Positions 32,563 through 41,758 of a stretch of DNA of 64,000 bases are shown in pieces. The translations under genes were made by a program, and so were the position numbers. The notes beneath the pieces are model-generated. The model made no database searches. It saw only the letters and a program-made list of their open reading frames with translations, and was not told the DNA's origin. Position 1 is the stretch's first letter. The number at the start of each line of letters is the position of its first letter. This DNA is from Lamellibrachia columna (Eukaryota; Annelida; Polychaeta; Sabellida; Siboglinidae): NCBI GenBank assembly GCA_963662155.1, contig OY759263.1, positions 44,724,002 to 44,788,001 on the forward strand, in the 5' to 3' direction.

Positions 32563-33024
32563 ATGGCCGCCTCACAACAGAACGATGCCGAGATGACTTT
32601 GACGAAACTGCAACACGAGGTAAGTGCTGGTCGCTATGTGTTTAAACAACCGTTAGTCATAACGGCATGCGGCGTACAAGATAAATACGTTTTTTACGCA
32701 GCGTGTTCGAAATGTCCTAAAGGACTCAGCAACCACGTCTGCCCAGAGCACGGATTTCAACGAGAATGCATGTACAGATTCGTTCTGCGTCTCCTCCTGA
32801 TAGACAGTAATGGCAGTGAATGTTGGTGTACCTGTTTTGACGAAAACGCGGTCAAAATTCTAGGGTTCACCGCAAACGATTACGTGGCTTTGGAGACAGA
32901 CGAGGAAAGCTACGACTCGATGTCGATGCTGCGAGGCAGTCAGGTCATGGTCACCATTAGGAAACGCGTGACCAAAGAGTACGTAAATTACAATGTGGCA
33001 GAGATTGATGTCATAACCGTGTGA
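32563..33024 (+). CDS. RPA1-like single-strand DNA-binding protein (OB fold with zinc ribbon)
   Basis: 153 residues. From about residue 25 it follows the pattern of the RPA large-subunit C-terminal DNA-binding domain (Rep_fac-A_C): YAACSKCPKG, then VCPEHG (a C-x2-C-x8-C-x2-H zinc-ribbon spacing), MYRFVLRLLLIDSNGSECWC, and FDENAVKILGFTANDYVAL. This arrangement (zinc ribbon, Ry.l...D.....w...F.e.A..ilG.sA) is characteristic of RPA-type OB folds. A likely job is coating single-strand DNA during protein-primed replication, which adenovirus-like systems do with a dedicated protein. The first 19 codons end at a strong donor (GAG|GTAAGT at 32619/32620), so unspliced RNA makes this protein and spliced RNA may make another. 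Confidence 0.65.
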   Translation: MAASQQNDAEMTLTKLQHEVSAGRYVFKQPLVITACGVQDKYVFYAACSKCPKGLSNHVCPEHGFQRECMYRFVLRLLLIDSNGSECWCTCFDENAVKILGFTANDYVALETDEESYDSMSMLRGSQVMVTIRKRVTKEYVNYNVAEIDVITV

Positions 33025-33036
33025 CTTTGTTGACAG

Positions 33037-33567
33037 GACGATGCCGCTGCTGCTGCTGTTGCTACATCCAGTGGAGTTGTCGACGGAAAAGCGAAGGTGA
33101 GGAAATGGTTAAATTATAATAGTAGCAACGATTTATTCTCCTCTTCTTCCTCGACGGACAGTTGTTCAATGCCATCACTCATTGTGATAACAGATGACGA
33201 GGAAGAGGAGGAGGATAGATCCGATGTGATAATTATAAACAGCAGCAACAGCAGCAGTGGCGAGGACATGACGATGACGCTGCGCAAAATAGATAGGATA
33301 GTAGATCGTGGCGAATCTATGGTTATCGAACAGAAATTTAACATAGCTGTAGAGAACGCTGCTGTCCAGTACGCGTGCGATGAGGTGAGTCGTATAATGA
33401 ATTTAGACTCAGAGAACGATGATTACATACCCTCATCCGACACGATCACGCATGTCTTGCGGTGGTTAAGTATAGAAGTAATCACAACGTGTGGGACCAT
33501 GCAGTGGCGAGAACGCGTGAAAGACAAGGTGAGAAAGGTGTTAATTGAACGATATATGCACGTATGA
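33037..33567 (+). CDS. Acidic Ser-rich cassette 2, probably joined by splicing to the 32563 leader
   Basis: An acceptor (TTGACAG at 33030-33036) opens a frame in phase with the 19-codon leader exon (32563-32619). Read from 33037, it has an Ala run, a basic KVRKWLNYN, a Ser run, an acidic stretch DDEEEEEDRSD, and a helical C-terminal part ending MQWRERVKDKVRKVLIERYM. With no splice it would start at GTG 33097 or ATG 33169. Three donor-like GTGAG sites in the same phase occur inside (after 33096, 33384 and 33528). The helical end resembles the end of cassette 3 (EWQKELRRQIRLIEPHL), so the two may be diverged duplicates. No family recognised. Confidence 0.45.
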   Translation, partial: DDAAAAAVATSSGVVDGKAKVRKWLNYNSSNDLFSSSSSTDSCSMPSLIVITDDEEEEEDRSDVIIINSSNSSSGEDMTMTLRKIDRIVDRGESMVIEQKFNIAVENAAVQYACDEVSRIMNLDSENDDYIPSSDTITHVLRWLSIEVITTCGTMQWRERVKDKVRKVLIERYMHV

Positions 33568-33588
33568 ACTAATCTTTCTGTTCAATAG

Positions 33589-34038
33589 AGTGGCGAAGGT
33601 TTGTATCGTATAAAGAAGGCCTACAAGAGAGCGGCGTCGAACGATGACGGTGACATCTCACGGCTATTGACGGTGAAACAAAAAACGCCAGGTCGGGTGT
33701 TACCGGCATCATCGGAAGTAGCTTCGTACACGGAGGGCTTTCCGCCGACTTGGTCAGAAGATGACAGCCCCGAGTCGCCTCCTCAGACGGAACGTGAACC
33801 AACATCTCCGGAGCCGTCAATATTCACGCCAGACGATGACATGACACCGGATGTCTGTGACGTCATCTTTGAAGAGGTCATGGGTCGCAAGATCATATTC
33901 GAATGTCAAAGCAGTCGTTTGTCTCTCGAGACGATCACTCATGACATGTGTCAGGACGTCGCTGCCACTATAATGTCGTCGGAGTGGCAGAAGGAGCTTC
34001 GACGTCAAATTCGACTTATCGAGCCGCATTTGAAATGA
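33589..34038 (+). CDS. Cassette 3, probable last exon of the spliced locus
   Basis: An acceptor (TTTCTGTTCAATAG) precedes an open frame whose phase matches the donor after 33528 (intron of 60 nt, GTGAGA to AATAG). The joined leader, cassette 2 and cassette 3 would give 999 nt, 332 residues. The protein is basic at first (LYRIKKAYKRAAS), then Pro/Ser/acid-rich (SPESPPQTEREPTSPEPS), then a C-terminal helical region (ETITHDMCQDVAATIM, EWQKELRRQIRLIEPHL). The profile looks like a regulatory or scaffolding protein. I do not recognise it. Confidence 0.45.
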   Translation, partial: SGEGLYRIKKAYKRAASNDDGDISRLLTVKQKTPGRVLPASSEVASYTEGFPPTWSEDDSPESPPQTEREPTSPEPSIFTPDDDMTPDVCDVIFEEVMGRKIIFECQSSRLSLETITHDMCQDVAATIMSSEWQKELRRQIRLIEPHLK

Positions 34039-34300
34039 ACATTTCGTAGTTGAATATATTAACCACTGTTGAAATGAACATTTCGTAGTTGAATATATAA
34101 TCACTGTAGAAATGAACATTCGTAGTTGAATATATAATCACTGTAGAAATGAACATTCGTAGTTGCATATATATAACCACTGTAGAAATGAACATTCATA
34201 GTTGAATATATATATATATATAACCACTGTAGAAATGAACATTCATATATATAACCACTGTAGAAATGAACATTCTATATATAACCACTGTAGTTGAAAA
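34035..34300. repeat. AT-rich tandem repeat after cassette 3 (about 7 copies, 35-45 bp)
   Basis: Units of the form TGTAGAAATGAACATTCGTA, then GTTGAATATATAACCAC. The first copy overlaps the stop of cassette 3. Unit length shrinks to the right, with loss of the CGTAGTTGA part. Confidence 0.9.
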
Positions 34301-34580
34301 GGTAACGAGTCGAGACTTTTTTTTGTTATGTTGTTATATACATCTCTGCGAAAAAGACTTATAATCATCATCAACATTACCTATGTAACCTCTGTCGCGG
34401 TTATCAACCCACAAGTTATTCATATACTAGCCTCTGCCGTGTCGATAACCGATCGTAAGCTAGGGGTCACTGTCGAGGTCGTAAAGACCCGCAAACCCAG
34501 CATGACATTATTATCATTATGTATAAGTCGAATCGTATATGTATGATTACAACATAATAAAAATGAAAAAAATATGGTAT
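34301..34580. other. Polinton spacer with a doubtful small frame and a poly(A) signal
   Basis: An ATG at 34328 opens 72 codons (MLLYTSLRKRLIIIINITYV) with a hydrophobic start but no family. AATAAA at 34556-34561 could end transcripts of the 32.5-34 kb locus. Confidence 0.3.
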
Positions 34581-35220
34581 GGTGCGTGTTGTCAGTCCTT
34601 CATCCCGTAGTCGTCATCGTAGAAATGAACGGTCCTTCGTAGACTCTTTATTGCGCTTTCATAAAGAATCCTTCGAATTATGTTTAACGAATGGGTAGGG
34701 TCCTGCATAGATAGAGTAGTGCGTCAGTCTTTCATCCCGTAGTCGTCATCGTAGAAATGAACGGTCCTTCGTAGACTCTTTATCGTGCTTTCATAAAGAA
34801 TCCTTCGAATTATGTTTAACGAATGTCCGATGTCGCCACCGTACGGTCCTGCATAGATAGAGTGGTGCCCTCTGTGGTGAAGGAACTCGCAGTCCGTTCG
34901 ATGTCGCCACCGTACGGTCCTGTATAGATAGAGTGGTGCCCTCTGTGGTGAAGGAACTCGCAGTCCGTCCGATGTCGCCACCGTACGGTCCTGTATAGAT
35001 AGAGTGGTGCCCTCTGTGGTGAAGGAACTCGCAGTCCGTTCGATGTCGCCACCGTACGGTCCTGCATAGATAGAGTGGTGCCCTCTGTGGTGAAGGAACT
35101 CGCAGTCCGTCCGATGTCGCCACCGTACGGTCCTGCATAGTGGTGCCCTCTGTATATCAAATAATGAACGGTCCTTCGAATATTTAATAAATAATGAACG
35201 GTCCTGAATATTCGCCATCG
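34581..35220. repeat. Repeat-rich region before the polymerase gene: 71-bp units and a larger duplication
   Basis: Five 71-bp units (CGATGTCGCCACCGTACGGT, then CCTCTGTGGTGAAGG) start near 34829, 34900, 34971, 35042 and 35113. To the left, a segment of about 100 bp (TCCTTCATCCCGTAGTCG, then TTTAACGAATG) is present twice (34587-34693 and 34727-34826). Short AAATGAACGGTCC motifs recur on both sides. The three minus-strand frames here, all shifted copies of the repeat, are not genes. Confidence 0.9.
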
Positions 35221-35228
35221 TATATATG
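35221..35228 (+). promoter_or_regulatory. TATA-like box before the polymerase gene
   Basis: TATATATG ends 16 nt before ATG 35244 and 49 nt before ATG 35277. The spacing favours 35277 as the used start. Confidence 0.45.
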
Positions 35229-35243
35229 CTATAGCGAGAGTCA

Positions 35244-38200
35244 ATGTCTGTCATTTGTAGACGCGTCAGCAGCAACATGACACGTCATCTATGTCGCCAC
35301 TGTGGACTCGCGCTCGATACGTATGCAGAGCTACGACGTCACGTAGAGAGTCATTCGACACCGTCTGTGAACGAGCATTCTTATTTGATAGCACCATCGG
35401 TACCACCTAGCGACCTCGCAAAGAAAACGAAATACTCGTGTAAATGTGATGCGACGTTTGGGAGATGGGACGATCTACAGCATCACGTAAGAACAGCATG
35501 TCGTCTTAAAAAAAAGACCACCACCACCACCACCACATACACGTGTACGAAATGCGGAAAGAATTTCAATAGACGCAACAACCTGACCAGACACAACCTG
35601 ACCAAACACACGTATAACGAACCACCACCACCACCACCACCACCACCACCGAAGAGATCAAACGCGGAAGACACCACACCCCATCACCCGCTAGTTACCG
35701 ACGAAGATCCCGTCGACCCACCCGCTCGACTTCCCTTCGCCGACAACCTGTCGACGGAACTGTTAGATGTCGTTCGAGCGCACTGGTCGACCATAAGGAC
35801 ACGCGTGTCGAGAGGACCTCTCCAGTGCAGGTACGATTACAGATTAACCACGCTAGACACGACCGTTTTAGAGATGCCTTTGAAGAAAATGTACCAGGAA
35901 CAGATCAACGCCTTCAAGATTAACCTCAGTTACGGATTCGTGCTGAGGAACAAGAACACGGGACGATACAAGTACTATCACTCCTCGTGCAATTGTTGTG
36001 GACGATACCTGGACGAACCCAGTCTCATCACCAACAGCGAGGATTTTGACGACTTTCTCGAACGCATCCGAGAAACCGACGTCTTGCAGTGGGCCATCAA
36101 TCATAGACCGGATTCTGCATGGGTGTGCGAACTCGTGACCAATGTCACATTTTTCGTCAACCGCATCGTCGATCATTCGATAGGATGTGTAAACATGATC
36201 CCTCTTCCAGTCTACATCAAGAAGAACAAAGCCGTCATAGGTCTGGAAAAGGAAGGCAATAATAATAAGAGGTACACTGACAACCTGTGTCTCTTCCGGT
36301 GTCTGGCCCTGCATCGAGGATGTGACATACGCCGATTGGAACCAGCGGTGAAGACGCTGTACGAGGCTTACAACCAAGATGGTGTACCCATGAAATAATT
36401 TGTCGGGGTCACGATGAAAGACCTCTATCGCGTAGAGACGACGTTCCAGACGAACGTGTGTGTGTACAGTTTCGTTAAACCGGACGAGGAGGACGAACGG
36501 CCAACCGCCGAACTCGTCCGTCGATCGGTCTGTAAATATCCTACAACGCTCTACCTCAACCTTCACGAGACGCATTTCTCCTTCATCCAGGATATGCGCA
36601 TGTATTGTCACTCGTACAGATGTCGAAAATGCAACTCGTTGTGGACACACGCATGGAAGTTACGTCAGCACGAGAGCACGTGTACGGGAGGTGTGCGTCG
36701 AGTCTTTCCTGGCGGCGTGTACCATTCGACTCCGTCGATATTCGAACGACTGGACGACGAGAACATCCGAGTGGACGAATCGTTGCGGTACTACCCGTAC
36801 CGAGCCACTTTTGATTTCGAGTGTTGGTTCGACACCGAACAACTTCCGCCTGACAGCGACCAGGTTCACTGGGTTGCGCGTCACGTTCCACTGAGCGTCA
36901 GCGTGGTGTCAAACGTACCAGGACACGAACGAGTGAAATGTCTCGTCACGAACGGAGACACCAACAAGTTGGTGATCGACATGATGGCCATTCTGATATC
37001 GATGAGTGACGCCGCGTACGACAGCATCAAAGACTCGTACGAGAACGTGTTGGAACAACTCGCAAAAGCGCTGACGCAATGGGACGAACAAGAGGAGACT
37101 ACACGAGCAGCCAACGACAAGAAATCTCGACGTACAAAAAATCCATACAAAAAACTGATGGGACAACTGTATGGATGGATGCGTCAGTTACCCGTCGTCG
37201 GGTTCAATTCGGGTCAGTACGATCTCAATGTCGTCAAACAGTTCCTCGTACCCTACTTCCTGTCCACTGCAATGACAGAGGAAGAAGAAGAGAGGAAGAA
37301 AGAGGAAGAAGAAGAGAACGAGGATGTCGGATCGTTTTTTGTCATCAATCGCAACAACACTTTCATGTGTCTTTCGACGGATCAGCTGAAATTCCTAGAC
37401 ATGACCAACTACATAGCCCCCGGGTTCAGTTACGACAAGTATCTGAAAGCGTACGGATGCGAGGTGACGAAAGGTCATTTCCCGTACGAGTACATGGATC
37501 GACTGGAGAAGCTCGACGACACCGTTCTACCGCCGAAAGAGGCCTTCTTCAGTCGCCTGAAGAACGAAGGTATTTCCGACGAGGATTACGCCAGTTGCCA
37601 GGAGGCCTGGCGCGACAACGACATGACGACCTTGCGAGACTTTCTCGTCTGGTACAACAACAGGGACGTGGTTCCCTTTCTGCAGGCCATCGACAGACAG
37701 TTTGACTTCTATAGGGATAGACATGTTCAAGCAAGGCATCAGCGTACCCGGTCTGACCCTGCTGTACCTGTTCAACGACCTTCCGGAGAAGACCTACTTT
37801 ACCATCTTCAACGAGAAGAACAAAGATCTGCACGACCTCGTCAAAGATAACATTTGCGGTGGTCCATCGATTATATTTCACCGCTATCACGAGAAAGGGA
37901 TCACCACGTTACGTCGGAACGAGTACGGAGAGGCCGCCCGCCCGTGTCGATCGATCGTCGGATACGACGCGAACGCGCTGTATCTGTGGTCGCTCATGCA
38001 AGACATGCCTATGGGATGGTACACGCGACGGCGGGTTGAGAAGGACTTCCGTCCCGAATCGGCACAACTGTACGGACAGATGGCTGCGGAATGGCTGACG
38101 TGGGAATCCGAACGCACGGGACTTTCCATACGACATCAGATCAACGGACGAGAGAAACGGATAGGTAAACATCGGGTGGATGGATGGTGCAGCGAGACGA

Positions 38201-39696
38201 AGACGGCTTATCAGTTCCAAGGTTGTTTTTTTCACGGTTGTCCGTGCACTCGAGAAGAGGTCAATTCCGTCAACGGGAAACCCATGGCGCAACTGCTCGA
38301 CGAGACCCGAAAGACCACCGCCTACCTACGTCACTTCGTCAAGGTCGTCGAGCTGTGGGAATGCGAGTGGAAAGAGATGAGACGAGATCCGCTCGTAAAA
38401 CGGTGTCTGAACGCTGCATTTCCCCGACGTCGACGACACGTACGGTGGACGATGACGACGCAACAGATCCTGAGCGGTATGCGCACTGGAACCGTGTTCG
38501 GCATGATCGAGTGCGACATTCGCGTGCCGGAAGAACTGCGCGAGTACTTTGCTGAAATGCAGCCCGTGTTCAAGAACATCCGTTTGATACGCGAGGATCT
38601 CGGTCCGTTCATGCGCCGATACGCCGAAGCGCACAACATCATGACGACTCCGAGGCGCATGCTCGTGGGCAGTTATTACGGCGATAAGATATTGCTCGCC
38701 ACGCCTCTGTTGCGATGGTATCTGGACCACGGTCTCGAGGTGCTGCACGTTTACCTGGTCATCGAGTACGATCCGATTCCGTGTTTCCGGCGGTTCGGCG
38801 ATGCCGTGTCCAAGGCCCGACGCGAGGGAGACGTCCACCGAGACAGGACCATCATCGCGGATACCATGAAGTTGCTGGAGAACTCGGGCTACGGAAAGAC
38901 CATCACCAACGTGGACCGACATCGTGACGTCAACTACTGCACGGAGAAGGTGGCATCGCGCCTGATCAACGATAAACGGTTCCGACAACTCGACATCATC
39001 GTCGACGACGCGTACGAGATAGAGATGAGCAAGAGAACCGTCGCGTACACACTACCCGTACACGTGGGAATCTTCGTTCTGCAGTACTCCAAGATGCGCA
39101 TGTTGCAGTTCTATTACGACTTCATCGACATATACGTGGAGCGTCCTCTGTTCCAGTACTGCGAGATGGATACGGACAGCGCATATTTGGCCTTGGCCAA
39201 CGAGTCCGTCGATGACCTCGTGACCCCTGCACTGCGAGATCATTATTTCCGACATTGCTCCGAATGGCTCGCGTCCGAATGTTGCGACGAGCATCGGGAC
39301 GAGTACGTGCGCTGTCGACTCGCCGGTCGACCGTGGGTCGGCGACGAGGCGTGCTGCAAGGCGCGACGAGCGTTCGACAAAAGGACACCGGGTCTGTTCA
39401 AGGTAGAGTGGTCGGGCGACGGATTCGTGGGGTTGTGCAGCAAGACGTACTATTGTTTCGGAGCCACCGACAAGTACAGTACCAAAGGTCTGAGCAAACG
39501 TCACAATGCCATCGACAAGGAGACGTTCCTGGAAGTGCTCACCAACCGTCGGAGCGGAAGTGGAAAGAACCGCGGGTTCCGGGTGCATAAATCGACCGTG
39601 CTGACGTACGTGCAGGAACGAGCGGCTCTCACCTACTTCTACGCCAAACGCGTGGTGCACGAGGACGGACTGAGCACGGGTCCGATGGAAGTGTAG
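35244..39696 (+). pseudogene. Protein-primed family B DNA polymerase (PolB) with N-terminal zinc fingers, broken
   Basis: About 1,480 codons; ATG 35277 is the likelier start. The N-terminus has C2H2 fingers (HLCRHCGLALDTYAELRRHV, YTCTKCGKNFNRRNNLTRH, later YRCRKCNSLWTHAWKLRQH) with Thr and Pro runs between, then NLCLFRCLALHRG. Exonuclease motifs: DFE in ATFDFECW (36813), VGFNSGQYDLN (37198) and WYNNRDVVPF (37650). Polymerase motifs: A YDANALYLW (37962), B LLENSGYGKT (38872), C MDTDSAYLA (39169). It would copy the element from a protein primer. Two lesions: an in-frame TAA at 36396-36398 (same frame open on both sides) and a frameshift near 37705-37725, between the exonuclease and polymerase domains. 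All catalytic motifs are intact, so the damage looks recent. Confidence 0.95.
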
Positions 39697-39734
39697 ATAA
39701 GACGACGCGGTCCGGTCGTCTGTCATAATCGATC

Positions 39735-40361
39735 ATGGACGCGCGATGGAAACATCCCTTCACGTGCATCGTCGCCGGACCGACGGGATGCGGCAAGAGC
39801 ACGTTCGTGACGCGTCTGTTGCGTTACGCCTCTGCGATGATCGATCCACCTCCCGAAAAGATCACGTGGTGTTACGGAGAATGGCAAGAGGCTTACGCAA
39901 CGACGGACTTGACTCACGTGCGATTCGAGGAAGGGTTACCGACGGCGGCCATGTTCGAAGCGACAACTAGGAACCTCATCGTCATAGACGATCTCATGGC
40001 AGAAACGGACGAGCGGGTCACGACCTTGTTCACTAAAAAAAGTCATCACAGGAACACGTCCGTGCTGTATCTCGTACAGAACCTTTTCCCTAAAAACAAA
40101 GAGAGTCGCACCATCAGTCTGAATTCCCAATACATGATGGTGTTCAAGAATCCTCGTGACGCATCGCAGATGTCGCACCTGGCTCGGCAGATGTATCCGG
40201 GACGCACGACATTCGTGCAGGAGGCCTTTAAAGACGCCACGACGGTGCCGTACGGTTATCTATTAGTAGATCTCAAACAGGACACTCCCGAGGACATTCG
40301 TCTGCGCACGTGTATCTTTCCCGACGACGACGTACAGTACGTGTACCTGCCGAAGGTATAA
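39735..40361 (+). CDS. Genome-packaging ATPase (FtsK/HerA-type)
   Basis: 208 residues. Walker A is GPTGCGKST (about residues 15-23) and Walker B is NLIVIDDL (about residues 77-84). The domain continues through VLYLVQNLFPK, the sensor-like segment usual in A32/FtsK-type packaging ATPases, and FKNPRDASQMSHLARQMYP. The length is normal for Polinton ATPases. It would pump element DNA into capsids. The frame is intact and starts 38 bp after the polymerase stop; its end overlaps the TATA box of the next gene. Confidence 0.95.
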   Translation: MDARWKHPFTCIVAGPTGCGKSTFVTRLLRYASAMIDPPPEKITWCYGEWQEAYATTDLTHVRFEEGLPTAAMFEATTRNLIVIDDLMAETDERVTTLFTKKSHHRNTSVLYLVQNLFPKNKESRTISLNSQYMMVFKNPRDASQMSHLARQMYPGRTTFVQEAFKDATTVPYGYLLVDLKQDTPEDIRLRTCIFPDDDVQYVYLPKV

Positions 40362-40365
40362 AAAG
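40357..40365 (+). promoter_or_regulatory. TATA box before the small basic late gene
   Basis: TATAAAAAG overlaps the last codons and stop of the ATPase gene, and lies 34 nt before ATG 40399. Confidence 0.55.
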
Positions 40366-40398
40366 ATCGAACGCGTGAATCGTCTCTTCATTCGCACC

Positions 40399-40761
40399 AT
40401 GTCTGCTCTGGTGAAGAGACACATTTTGTGCATACAGGCTCTGAACAGGTGCAAAAGTGCCAAACTGAGAAGGGCCATCATCGCCAACGCCGACCTACTG
40501 TGCGCGCTGGCCGAGTGTGCCTACAACATACTAAAGAAGAACATTCCGTTGACCGAATTACAGAGGCGTCGTTTGAGTAAATACAGGACGAACTTACGCC
40601 AGTTGTCTCAGAGACGAACGCCGGCCGCCGAAAGAAGACGCCTCTTGTTGCAACCGCAAGTCGGCGAGGGGCAGAGCGGAGGTTTCCTATCGGCCTTCCT
40701 AGCGCCGTTGGCGAGTTCGGTCTTTCTACCCTTGCTTCGCGAGGTGCTGCTCAAGAAGTAG
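40399..40761 (+). CDS. Conserved small basic Polinton late protein
   Basis: 120 residues from ATG 40399 (an in-frame ATG at 40375 is too close to the TATA box). The N-terminal half is a basic helical region (SALVKRHILCIQALNRCKSA), followed by LLCALAECAYNILKKNIPLT. A basic middle (YRTNLRQLSQRR) leads to a hydrophobic amphipathic C-terminus (GGFLSAFLAPLASSVFLPLL). The 'ECAYNxLxxNxPLT ... GGFLxAxLAPLA' pattern is widespread in animal Polintons. A virion core or membrane-active role, as in adenovirus small proteins, is inference. Confidence 0.75.
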   Translation: MSALVKRHILCIQALNRCKSAKLRRAIIANADLLCALAECAYNILKKNIPLTELQRRRLSKYRTNLRQLSQRRTPAAERRRLLLQPQVGEGQSGGFLSAFLAPLASSVFLPLLREVLLKK

Positions 40762-40765
40762 ACGC

Positions 40766-41467
40766 ATGGAACACGGACGCAAGATGGCCTTGGTGGATCC
40801 GCGACTGTTGGACACGTTGCGTTCGCCACCGCCACCAACGGACACCGTAGGCAAGAAGGTGCAAGCCCTCGATGACGAGATGAAGACCATCCTCGATAGA
40901 AAGGACCTCGACGATGGGACCAAGGTCACACTGTATAATCAGGTGTTGCAGCGGTACAACGTCCTGGTCGATAAACGCGTCAAGGAACCGGTACGCGTGA
41001 TCGCGGTAGGAAAGGAGGCGGGGACGGAACCCGAGGAAGTTTCTAGTATGGAAGCCGACGTGGTGAACACCGTTCCCAAGAGTCTGCAGGCCAAAGCCAG
41101 ACGTTTGATGGAACATCTCAAAAGAAACGTCGCGTGGAACGATGGTGGCGAACTCATACACGAGGGTGTCCCGGTTGCCGGAAGTAACGCGGTGGATCTC
41201 GTTCACGATCTGTTGCGTAAGAGAAAGACCGACGATCCAACGGGTTGGCAGTCGTTCGCACGGCAACTCCGCGTCATCAACATACCCATGGAGTTGGTCG
41301 GTAACGCTGCCAGGAGAGCCTACATACAACAGACAGCGACTCCCGCCACTGCTACACCACGACGACGACGACAACGACGATCGTCAAGCTGGTCACCCCT
41401 CGAACGTCAAATGGAACATTCCCTACCTACGCCACCCCCCGAATTGATGAGTTGGGACAACTTATAA
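40766..41467 (+). CDS. Conserved Polinton protein of unknown function
   Basis: 233 residues starting four bases after the previous stop. Recognisable conserved blocks are MALVDPRLLDTL, LDDEMKTILDRKDLDDGTKV, LYNQVLQRYNVL and GWQSFARQLRVINIPMELVG, as in proteins found between the ATPase and integrase of many animal Polintons. The centre reads PKSLQAKARRLMEHLKRN. The C-terminus is basic then Pro/Ser-rich. No enzymatic motif. A structural or scaffolding role is plausible from its place among late genes, but is not shown by sequence. Confidence 0.75.
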   Translation: MEHGRKMALVDPRLLDTLRSPPPPTDTVGKKVQALDDEMKTILDRKDLDDGTKVTLYNQVLQRYNVLVDKRVKEPVRVIAVGKEAGTEPEEVSSMEADVVNTVPKSLQAKARRLMEHLKRNVAWNDGGELIHEGVPVAGSNAVDLVHDLLRKRKTDDPTGWQSFARQLRVINIPMELVGNAARRAYIQQTATPATATPRRRRQRRSSSWSPLERQMEHSLPTPPPELMSWDNL

Positions 41468-41468
41468 G
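41463..41468 (+). promoter_or_regulatory. TATA-like box before the small membrane frame
   Basis: TATAAG overlaps the stop of the preceding gene and lies 34 nt before ATG 41497. Confidence 0.35.
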
Positions 41469-41496
41469 AAGATTATATCGTAGCTGTAACGCATTC

Positions 41497-41664
41497 ATGT
41501 CGTCGGATCCGCAGGACGCGTACCGTTCCGTCGTCGCTTCGATATTGCTTAGCGGACTTACCTTGCTTGGTGACGTTGCAGCCGGAATTCTTATACAACA
41601 GGTGTTATTCAGACTATGGTTTCGCTACGTTGTTGCTCCGCCGCTACCGTTGTGGGAGCGATAA
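41497..41664 (+). CDS. Small membrane protein, 55 residues
   Basis: From ATG 41497 (the open frame extends upstream to 41452). It contains one hydrophobic segment (ASILLSGLTLLGDVAAGILI) and a short polar tail. It sits between two conserved late genes with a TATA-like box in front, which supports it as a gene. It resembles no family I know. Part of the longer frame overlapping it from 41567 belongs to the integrase frame upstream of its ATG. Confidence 0.45.
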   Translation: MSSDPQDAYRSVVASILLSGLTLLGDVAAGILIQQVLFRLWFRYVVAPPLPLWER

Positions 41665-41758
41665 CGTGCGTCCTACTATACGTCAGCGCACTCCTCGTCG
41701 TTCGTCAGTATTCAGGAGTCGTCAACGTAACCGTCAACGCATCGGACCTTCTGTTTTA

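Noticed and set aside
34724..35278. Three overlapping minus-strand frames of 115-184 codons
   Set aside because: All are shifted readings of the 71-bp repeat (DRTVATSDGLRVPSPQRAP repeated). The period is not a multiple of three, so each frame recurs in the others.
36396..36413. Intron as an explanation for the polymerase TAA stop
   Set aside because: No donor or acceptor fits; sequence on both sides is in the same frame and contiguous, so a point change is simpler.
35868..36650. 260-codon minus-strand frame and other long antisense frames across 36-46 kb
   Set aside because: They lie opposite the polymerase, integrase and capsid genes, which have clear family motifs. They are shadows caused by GC-rich codon use.
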